Origin: Adineta ricciae
Taxonomy: Eukaryota; Rotifera; Eurotatoria; Adinetida; Adinetidae
Length of the DNA stretch: 64,000 nucleotides
Assembly (NCBI GenBank): GCA_905250025.1
Contig: CAJNOJ010000036.1
Coordinates: 248,001 to 312,000 of the forward strand
Reading direction: 5' to 3'
In this document: positions 56,401 to 64,000 of the stretch, piece by piece
Position numbering within the stretch: the stretch's first letter is position 1
Layout of the letters: every line of letters begins with the position of its first letter
Notes under the pieces: model-generated
Seen by the model: only the letters and a program-made list of their open reading frames with translations
The model's database searches: none
What the model was told of the DNA's origin: nothing
Made by a program: the position numbers and the translations under genes

Positions 56401-58066
56401 TCACAAACGAATACTATCGTCTTGCTTTGATATTTGAATATCAGGAAATGCCGCTAAAAGTTGTTGTTTTAACCACTCGACTGTATCCGTATTTATCGGT
56501 TGACCACATCGAACAGCTTTCTCCTTGTGACAATCAATTTTCAATGATGTAAGATGGTTCAATGTATTGACAAGATCAAGAATACACCAGCGATCGAATA
56601 CCATTAGAGTCAATACTTTACAATCGATACCTGGAATAATGGTGTTTAACATTTGGCATGCTTCACGTTTCAAACGTTCGTTGTAACATAGTAGTTCTAA
56701 ATGGTACACGGATATGTTTCGACTATCGAACAGTGGTCGCAAAGAACTTGTTAACGTTTTCCAATAAATACGAATTGACGATAGACGAGGAGATCGTTCA
56801 AGTAACGTTTGTAATTGATTTTGACATAAATTGTCATGGCCTTCTGATAGAATATCAAGTGAAACTAGATGATCGAGACTTGGTACGACTTTCCAAAAAT
56901 GATCGTTGATTGGAAAATCAATCGATAAATGTTGAATCTTGTGAAACTGAACATGAGGCGCAGATGAGATTTCCGAAAAGCGAAGTTTATACATCAAACT
57001 ATGTACTTCGTCATATACTTGTAGATTTAGCTCATCGCTGTTAAGAGATTGGTCAAACAGCTCCTTGACTGCGATCTTAATATCGGGATAAGACGATTCT
57101 GGTTCTCATAGGAAATAACATTTGGTAACTATCGAACGCGTAAGGTAGGCTATAAGTATGCAAAAATCGATCAGGACAATAGTGTCATTGAACAAACCAG
57201 CGGTGTTGTACGAGCCAAAAGTCACTGCGGCATTCATCAAGCGTGCAATACATTGTTCCTTCGTTGTATTCTCAGTTTTGAAGATTACGCGTCGTAAGAA
57301 ATTGTAATTGTTGTAATGTTGGGACATAACGAGTAATATATTCCTCAATGGGTCTTACGGATATGTTTCTTTGTGTACTATCCATTTTAAGACGTCTCAA
57401 ATTAGGCAAATGTGCTAAAAGTGTGCGAAATCTCCGATTACTAAATTAGTTAGAGACGTTAGTCTAATTTTATGAGGATCATAGGAATCGCAATATTTGT
57501 CGAGTATCAACTGTTGAAGACATGGTGTATGTGAGAATAACTGATCTAAAGGTACACGACATGGTTGCAGTCCAATGATTAGTACACGCTGGAGTGTCGT
57601 CGAAATGACTGTTGGCCGAAGAGAAATACTCTGATCTCGTCGATGTTTATTAACAAAATGATGCGACTGCCGATATTTGTATTTCGATTTGAAACATAGT
57701 TGAACAAGTTTAGGTAGACTCCAAATAATGTTGGTCGTCTTCTCTGCATACTCTTGATTCTCTACTGATGGAATTGGTTCGGTTTGAAACCGAAAGAAAA
57801 GAATCGTTCAATTTGACCAGGCGTATCATCACCATCGGACAGACACAATGAACTAATTCGATTGACTGTTTGCGGAAGATAATGTTGACAAATGAAATCG
57901 AAATCACATCGAGATACTGACCGAAAATCAATATCACACGTTCGGAAATATTCGAGAATTACCGTGTCAAAACGTTCGCTAAGCCCACTCCATAGTAAAT
58001 GTTCGATGTAGTCAGATATTGAAATATTTCCAGAAGTAACTCATTAGCAAACGATTCAATATGCAT
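56401..58066 (-). pseudogene. decayed F-box / leucine-rich gene
   Basis: ATG 58066 opens an F-box-like start (MHIESFANELLLEIFQYL). The sense reading then shifts frame at ~58005 to GLSERFDTVILEYFRTCDID, FRSVSRCDFDFICQHYLPQT, ISSLCLSDGDDTPGQIERFF, matching the equivalent part of the F-box gene at 4.7-6.4 kb (RCISKSRFDFICNHL, LSNDDHTPQQVQLFF). Several more stops and shifts follow. The 3' part is intact as 56401-56997 (HLSIDFPINDHFWKVVPSLD ... NTDTVEWLKQQLLAAFPDIQ). It lies between two GPCR genes of the tandem array. At least three disruptions make function very unlikely. Confidence 0.75.
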
Positions 58067-58289
58067 TTCCAGACAAGATTATAAAATGTGCGATACGTGA
58101 TGGAACAACAATGATACAAGAAGAAAAAACACGATGTGTGCCAGTCGATGTATTTTTCCTTCTTGCTATTATATTCACGTTCGTTCTTACGAAATTTTAT
58201 TCTGCATGTTGCTCTTCAGGTGATCGTGAATCATCACCAATTTCTTAAGATCTATTTCAGTCGAAATTATGAACAAAACAAAAACAATT

Positions 58290-59306
58290 TTATTTTTGTT
58301 GACATATAAATATCTGTTTGATGCGCCGGAGAAAGACAAAAAATGCTTCGCGAAAAACTCGTCCACCACATAACGTATAAATATAAAATGGAATCCCACT
58401 TGCTAAATAAGATAATAAAATAACGAAAGAGAACATGGCGTTTTCGATCGTTATTTGCAGTGATGATTTCCTATTATTTCTTGTCATTGTCGAGTAGATT
58501 TGTTGGAATGCTTGTGGGACAGTTAATAGAGCGAAAAAACTAATTTGTACAAGAAGCATAACCAATAAATGTCGATCAATGAATCGAAAACGATGTAGTC
58601 GTATATCGTTTTCGTTTAACGTATGCCTTGTTCGTACAAGCAACGGCGTCTGCACGCGATATTTTGATCGACGTACATTAGACATAGTCATGAATCCGAA
58701 GAGAAACATCAGTATCAATGGTAAGACAATAGTAATAGTTATATATGTTTGATCTGCAAAAATTCGACAAACGATTGATCTTGTGTAACATTTAAGTGGA
58801 GTGTTCCTAAGATTCGCTTCGTAACAATAAAGTAGTGGAGAAAAAATCATAAGAGTCAAACAAACAACGAGTATCGTTCCGTGTTGCGCATATTTTAATG
58901 TGCTAAGTCTTCGACGATGTGCACTCAACGAGGATAACAACCACCGGTCAATAGTCGCTAATATGATTAACCACGAAGCAATTGTTCTTGATACATATAA
59001 GACATAAACGCGAGTTTTACAAATCCATCCTGTCGTATCGGTAATATCAACAGTCCAATAGGAAACAATTCTTGTTGTCAAACCGGATAATATCACAATG
59101 AGATTTGCTATGGATGAAATCAAAAATAGCCAAGCACATGGATTGGATCGCAATGAACGTTGAGACAAAACAAAGATATTCAATACATTACCCACTATTC
59201 CAAAGATAAATAAGAATATCGAAAAATAATAGTTGATTTGTGACGAAACATATTGGCATGCTTGAATAGGATGCGTGTCTGTTGTTGTCAGTGTGGGTGA
59301 TAGCAT
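58290..59306 (-). CDS. rhodopsin-like GPCR, tandem array member 2
   Basis: Intronless, 338 residues from ATG 59306; the frame upstream has no ATG. TM1 LFIFGIVGNVLNIFVLSQ, TM2 region LRSNPCAWLFLISSIANL, TM3 after WICKTRVYVLY ending LATIDRWLL (D-R-W). The second extracellular loop Cys pair is LKCYTRSIVCR. IL3 is rich in Arg (TRHTLNENDIRLHRFRF). TM7 region GIPFYIYTLCGGRVFREAF. The basic tail ends RRIKQIFICQQK, with a Cys that could be lipidated. Closest in signatures to the members at 54.5 and 62.6 kb. Confidence 0.9.
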   Translation of the reverse strand: MLSPTLTTTDTHPIQACQYVSSQINYYFSIFLFIFGIVGNVLNIFVLSQRSLRSNPCAWLFLISSIANLIVILSGLTTRIVSYWTVDITDTTGWICKTRVYVLYVSRTIASWLIILATIDRWLLSSLSAHRRRLSTLKYAQHGTILVVCLTLMIFSPLLYCYEANLRNTPLKCYTRSIVCRIFADQTYITITIVLPLILMFLFGFMTMSNVRRSKYRVQTPLLVRTRHTLNENDIRLHRFRFIDRHLLVMLLVQISFFALLTVPQAFQQIYSTMTRNNRKSSLQITIENAMFSFVILLSYLASGIPFYIYTLCGGRVFREAFFVFLRRIKQIFICQQK

Positions 59307-61428
59307 ATTGCTATTGCTAATTGAGACGATACATATGTGTTGAAAAAAACCTCGGTATCTTCTTCTGCTTCTGCAATAGAGAAACGACGGAGAGAACAAA
59401 ATTAGTAACAGTCAGTTGTTATCTTGATCGAGTAAGGAAAGAGCACAGAAATGGAATAATTTCATATCAACTTATGTCACTCAACAAATTCTGGATGAAG
59501 AACGTTGTGATCGCCGTATCCGTCGATTCTATTATTAATTAGAAAGCTCAAAGCACAGGATAGAGCAAAATGAAGACATGAACGAAAAAAGAACAAATGT
59601 TTATGACAGATGATAGTCGGTTCTCATGAGATAGATTTTAAATAGAAGATTCATCTACTTGTGTACAGTCCTTGAAAAAGAATGAATCAAAACAAGGTAA
59701 AAAAGTACTCTATATAATGCGGTCGAAAGTTTCCTCGATACAAAAGGTTGCTTTATTATTAGAACTATGCCATATAATTATCTAAAATCCAGCTGAAAGT
59801 TCATCTGAGAAGATTAACTTCAATCTAATTTCTTCATTCAATCTCGATACTCTTCTTCTGCAAACATCAAGTAAATTTCTCATATTCGTCATCATTGACA
59901 TATACTACCTACTTTATTTTTATATTGATGATGACAATGAACAGCAAGGAAATAACTCTATTTCAGTTGCATGTCACTGTTGTTGATGCTAGTCTTTTAT
60001 TAGCTAGTACATTCACCTTTTCGCATTTAAATATTTTTATTCGACGGAGTTTAGACTATTCCAGAATTTTATTCCTAATGAAAATTGATGGACATGGTTA
60101 CACATATATCTGCGTGGGCGCGGTTCTGTTGTCATTGACAGAAAAAAGTAGAACATGTAATTAGTTATTGTACTTATATGTATCGAAGTAACGGACCTCG
60201 GGATCACGTATAGCGACCGTTACGTGCATTAAATTTCATTAAAACAAGAGCCCTTAAGTATTAATAGCTATCATCGACGAATAAATAAATAAAAGGGATA
60301 TGAGTTTTCATAGTCTTGGTCGCGCTTTTCTGGGAAATGACAAGAATGAATAAGAGCAATTCTAAAAAAAACGCGCTTGGATATTCAAGTGAACCCAGAA
60401 GCTAAAGTAATTATATAATCTAGTCATGCATGTAGCTGAAAGACAAAGGAATCTAGTCTACGCAAGTATGACTTCTGTTTTCAGAAGTTATTTGCTCATA
60501 ATCAAGCATCTGATACTTTAAAACTACCGACAATACGCTCAACTTCCCGACGGTTGACAGCTCGTATGACTCATTTGATTCGCTGTTCTATTCGATCAAA
60601 TCTCGACGAGAAAGAGATTTGAGAGAAGATTTTTCTAACTAATCGACCACGCTCAATTAAATCTAGCACGTACACTATCTGCCACTGTTTGTCGATCGAT
60701 GTTTATTTGCTGTTCCTCCAAGTTCGATTCGTTCTAATCAAGTAATTGATAACGTAGCACTTGCGAACATTTCTATAGCGAACTAACGACATTAATATTT
60801 GTTTAATATAAATGAAACTTTTTGTTTTTTTGTAGAATTACTGTTCAGTTAGCAGAAGAACGCGAGATATCAATATTTGTTTTTCTTCGAACAAAGAAAA
60901 TCATAATACCTTTCCATTAATAAAAAAGAATGCGCTGAAAGCAACTGTTCCGCTCGAACACAAATAAATGAAGAATAAATACGACAAGCAGTTCTTTCCC
61001 GAAATAGAAACTAGGAAAAAGAATTTATTCGCAGAGCTTCGCGATTCTTTCCAACCAAGCGAATCTACTTGTAGGATGTCCTTACGTTTTACTTGTTTGT
61101 TCGAGAGAATCCTTCAAAAGAGAATTCATCTTTCTTTTAAAATAGAATACATATTTATTCTAGTTTCCCCTTTCTCTGTCATTGTGGATTAGCGCTTGGA
61201 GAAAACAGACAGAATATCTCTCTTTTGATTAATGTGATCAAAAGGAGAATTTGTTGCCAGCAGAACGAGAAAAACAATATAGAAAACCGGAACTATCATG
61301 CAGATAAAGGTTAATCTTTTTTTCGCATATTCATCGATCCAACATATGATAATACAACAGTATTCAAATGCAAATTTTCCTATTTGTATTACAATGTATG
61401 TGACGAATATTGAGCGTCGTTTGTGTAT
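59307..61428. other. gene-free stretch within the GPCR array
   Basis: 2.1 kb. No supported gene, repeat or RNA. Could hold a lost array member, but no receptor-like text was found in either strand. Confidence 0.45.
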
Positions 61429-62397
61429 CTAACACCAAATGATCACTTGTCGACATCTTTTGAAAACATTTTTCAATGCTTTTCGGAAAGTGCTGCCTCC
61501 GCTGATTGTGTAGATATAAAATGGGACACTGTTGGCTACGTAAATCAGAAGTAATGATGAGTTGTATAAAAAGTTGTCGACGGATTTCTGCTGAATACTT
61601 TTCGAATCGGAACTGGTGAATGTCGAATAGAATCTCTGAATCGGTAATGGAAGCGACAGGATTAACAGCAGAGTTACTTGAAGAAGTAACATCGTTAACA
61701 ATTGTCGATCGACTTGTTTGCGTTGTTTTGCTGGAAAATAAACGGACTGTCGAACTGCTCGATAATGTGCTTGACGAATATTTGATATTGTCATTAAGCC
61801 AAAGATGATCATAATCACCAGAGGACATAGAATAGTGATTAATCCAAACGAGAGATCGGTTAAGAAACGACATTCCGGTGATTTACTGTAGCATTTCATG
61901 GGCGTACCAACTAGATTTGCATCGTAACAGAAAATCAGATGAAAATAAAGTGCAGTTGATAAACAGACAATAGCAAATGTTGTTCGTTGAGCATTCTGGA
62001 TTGTACTATGTCGTCGACGCGATGGAAGAATACTTGAAGCTAGCCAGCGATCAATAGTGGCAGAAGCAACCAACCAGAAGGTGACAGTCGATGAAGAAAA
62101 AGCCATTAAACCACGAAATTTACATAAGTACGAATTCGTTCCGCTAAGGTCAATGTTCCAACTTGATAAAATTCGGGTTGTGAGGCCGAAACTCGACGCT
62201 AGAATGCTTGCGACCGACGAGCAACGAAACAATCGTGAGCATGGATTGAATCGCAGAGTTTTCTCCGATAAAACAAAGATATTAAAAATATTTCCAATAA
62301 TTCCAAAGACAAAAATAAACAATCCTAAATAACGATTCAGTTGAACCGTTACATCGTCTAACCAAGTTGAATAGTTTACTTCTAATGACAATGACAT
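61429..62397 (-). CDS. rhodopsin-like GPCR, tandem array member 3
   Basis: Intronless, 322 residues from ATG 62397, the only good start ahead of TM1. N-glycosylation site VNYST. TM1 LFIFVFGIIGNIFNIFVLSE, TM2 region LRFNPCSRLFRCSSVAS, TM3 after YLCKFRGLMAF ending SATIDRWLA. Extracellular Cys pair MKCYSKSPECR. TM7 region SVPFYIYTISGGSTFRKAL; here TISGG replaces TLCGG, and an Arg appears in TM2 (SRLFRCSS), where its relatives have AWLFLTSS. This is the most divergent of the four, possibly with altered ligand or weaker constraint, but the frame is intact. The C-terminus ends in Cys. Confidence 0.9.
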   Translation of the reverse strand: MSLSLEVNYSTWLDDVTVQLNRYLGLFIFVFGIIGNIFNIFVLSEKTLRFNPCSRLFRCSSVASILASSFGLTTRILSSWNIDLSGTNSYLCKFRGLMAFSSSTVTFWLVASATIDRWLASSILPSRRRHSTIQNAQRTTFAIVCLSTALYFHLIFCYDANLVGTPMKCYSKSPECRFLTDLSFGLITILCPLVIMIIFGLMTISNIRQAHYRAVRQSVYFPAKQRKQVDRQLLTMLLLQVTLLLILSLPLPIQRFYSTFTSSDSKSIQQKSVDNFLYNSSLLLIYVANSVPFYIYTISGGSTFRKALKNVFKRCRQVIIWC

Positions 62398-62588
62398 TTA
62401 CATTTTATCCTAAAAGATCTCTCGAGCTCAACCGTTTCTCGATATTGAAAGAGCAGAATGTCTCGCCGACGGAGTTATTTGCATGTTATGGAAAATTGAA
62501 TGAGTTTAATCAGAAAAGATAAAACAGTTCAACTTTCATAACACACGAATGAATAAAGCAGGAGAGAAACCGTTTTGCCTTTCATCTG

Positions 62589-63605
62589 TTATTCTATTAC
62601 GTGAGCAATTTTTGTTTTTACTGTTTGGAATAGTTCATATAAAGCATTCCGAAAGATATCTCCACCACATAATGTGTAAATATAGAAGGGCATTCCGCTA
62701 GCCAAAAACGAGAGTGTAACAGAACAGTTATAAATCAAGGTATCAAACGAGCGATTGTCGCTATAAGTATCCGAATACCGATATTCAGTTGCTGTCGTAT
62801 AAATTTTTTGAATAGCCTGTGGAAACGCTAAGATGATTAAAATAATAACTTGAACAAACAGCGCTTGACGCATTTGCCGATCAGTTTTCTTCTTCAACCG
62901 ATTCTGTGGATTATCTGCGCTTGATAATGTAGGCGTTTGTGACAAATTTTGAACAGCAAGATGACGTATACGTCGCTGGCTTTGTCGTACATTTGAAATG
63001 GTCTTCAATCCAAAGACAAGCGTAGCCGTTAGAGGAATCATAATTGTCATCAGTACATAAATTAAATCATTTGCTAAACGACATTCCATTGTTCTGCTGT
63101 AACATCGTAATGGAGCAGTGAGCAGATTTGCATCGTAACAGTAGAATACTTGAGCATAGAGGATGATCGAGATACAAGTTATGATAATCACACCTTTTTG
63201 AGCATTTTTTAACGAACTTTTCTTACGATAATTAGCATCGATCGATGACAAAAGCCATCGGTCAATAGTTGCTAATGCAATTAACCAAAAGCCAATAGTT
63301 CTGGACGAGAAGACCAGAAAAACGCGAAGCTGACATAGCAATCGATTTGTTCTCGTCAAATCGAAATTCCATCCATCTCCAATGCGTGTGATCATACCAA
63401 ACATAATACAAACCAAATTTGAGATGGACGATGTTAGAAAAAGCCACGCACATGAATTTGTACGCAGAGTTCGTTGAGATAAAAGAAAAATATTCAGAGT
63501 ATTTCCAACAGTACCAAAACAAAGTACAATCGGCGCGATATAACGATTGATACTCAGCGAAACATCGTCATACCGATTCGACGAAGAATTTTGAGGAAAA
63601 ATCAT
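62589..63605 (-). CDS. rhodopsin-like GPCR, tandem array member 4
   Basis: Intronless, 338 residues from ATG 63605 (N-terminal MIFPQNSSSN with a glycosylation site). A GTGAGT at 63641 just upstream hints at a 5' non-coding exon boundary on the minus strand. TM1 LCFGTVGNTLNIFLLSQ, TM2 region LRTNSCAWLFLTSSISNL, TM3 after LLCQLRVFLVF ending LATIDRWLL. Extracellular Cys pair LRCYSRTMECR. IL3 is long and polar, ending KKKTDRQMRQA. TM7 region GMPFYIYTLCGGDIFRNAL. Its overall likeness to the member at 54.5 kb suggests duplication within this array. Confidence 0.9.
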   Translation of the reverse strand: MIFPQNSSSNRYDDVSLSINRYIAPIVLCFGTVGNTLNIFLLSQRTLRTNSCAWLFLTSSISNLVCIMFGMITRIGDGWNFDLTRTNRLLCQLRVFLVFSSRTIGFWLIALATIDRWLLSSIDANYRKKSSLKNAQKGVIIITCISIILYAQVFYCYDANLLTAPLRCYSRTMECRLANDLIYVLMTIMIPLTATLVFGLKTISNVRQSQRRIRHLAVQNLSQTPTLSSADNPQNRLKKKTDRQMRQALFVQVIILIILAFPQAIQKIYTTATEYRYSDTYSDNRSFDTLIYNCSVTLSFLASGMPFYIYTLCGGDIFRNALYELFQTVKTKIAHVIE

Positions 63606-64000
63606 GCGTTTTGTTTCCAGCTGACCTTGAACTGCACTCACCTTGTAATATTAGTGAGAATAGACAATGACGTTATGTTGTTTTCCATGAGAGGCATAAC
63701 CAGAAAGTTCGATTCATATATTCTATTAATTAACACTAAGATCCGACAGGTATATTATCTGCAGGCGTAACAAGAGATGTAGACTAATTAATAAAATGAG
63801 AAAATCTATTTGAGCACATTTCAGATTTTAATATGTTCGTAAAAGAAAACGTCGCTGGCCTGCCTTTGAGGCTCGATTTTGTGAACGTATAGGTTTGAAA
63901 ATTGATTGTAATTATTTAATCAGTGTTGTAGAATCGAAGAAGTATGTTATTCGGCTCGAGGAAGATTATTTGTGTTACATTTCCTGATAAGACACAAAAG
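63606..64000. other. GPCR 4 upstream flank
   Basis: Presumed promoter or 5' leader of the last GPCR, running off the window. Nothing else seen. Confidence 0.5.

Noticed and set aside
59895..60164. 89-codon + frame in the GPCR array gap
   Set aside because: No motif or membrane pattern, no splice context, no similarity to the neighbouring receptors.
1..64000. CRISPR arrays, insertion sequences, operons, ribosome binding sites, riboswitches
   Set aside because: None seen; the sequence is eukaryotic with spliceosomal introns.
1..64000. Bdelloid telomeric repeats or intact transposons
   Set aside because: No reverse transcriptase, transposase or integrase text and no TGTGGG-type repeat tract found.

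Overview
The window reads as nuclear DNA of a small metazoan, most likely a bdelloid rotifer. It is AT-rich and gene-dense. Most introns are about 50-60 bp with GT..AG ends. It holds clear animal genes (ribosomal protein L4, two T-box factors, an EMX-type homeobox gene, BCCIP, a BICD-family-like cargo adaptor). It also holds families known to be expanded in bdelloids: ADP-ribosyltransferase domains fused to LRR or TPR repeats, divergent rhodopsin-like GPCRs, and F-box/leucine-rich proteins. Several genes look microbial or fungal in type (SMP-30-like propeller, VC0807-like membrane proteins, DUF4246 oxygenase, DJ-1/PfpI-YCII fusion), as expected for bdelloids. The taxon call is inference; no marker gene was compared.

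Layout. 0-14 kb: 3' end of a BICDR-like coiled-coil adaptor, a DJ-1/PfpI-YCII fusion, an intronless SMP-30-like propeller, an F-box/LRR gene with a one-base frameshift (- strand), a four-TM protein, a GPCR, an ART-LRR fusion, a second GPCR (- strand) and an 81-residue single-pass membrane protein. 14-19 kb: RPL4 (8 exons) and an ART/TPR protein. 19-24 kb: two adjacent Brachyury-like T-box genes on the + strand. 25-26 kb: a GPCR that is a paralogue of the one at 8.8 kb.

28.7-42.6 kb is the most unusual block. Three minus-strand, multi-exon, type I membrane proteins with MAM-like ectodomains (one with two such domains) lie beside three plus-strand paralogues of a six-TM VC0807-like protein. One VC0807-like gene sits between the second and third MAM-like genes; the other two follow the third. 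The MAM genes share exon phases, a tiny first exon that splits the signal peptide, and a tract that looks like recent gene conversion.

43-54 kb: a BCCIP gene cut off at an undetermined base, an EMX homeobox gene, a single-pass membrane protein, two identical tRNA-Arg(ACG) genes, a DUF4246 oxygenase, and a type II membrane protein with two LamG-like domains. 54.5-63.6 kb: a tandem array of four intronless minus-strand GPCRs with a decayed F-box pseudogene among them.

Nothing here proves a new biological system. The best candidates are the mixed MAM/VC0807 cluster and the ART-LRR fusion, a putative sensor/effector architecture. Exon models were built by eye from splice motifs and reading-frame continuity.
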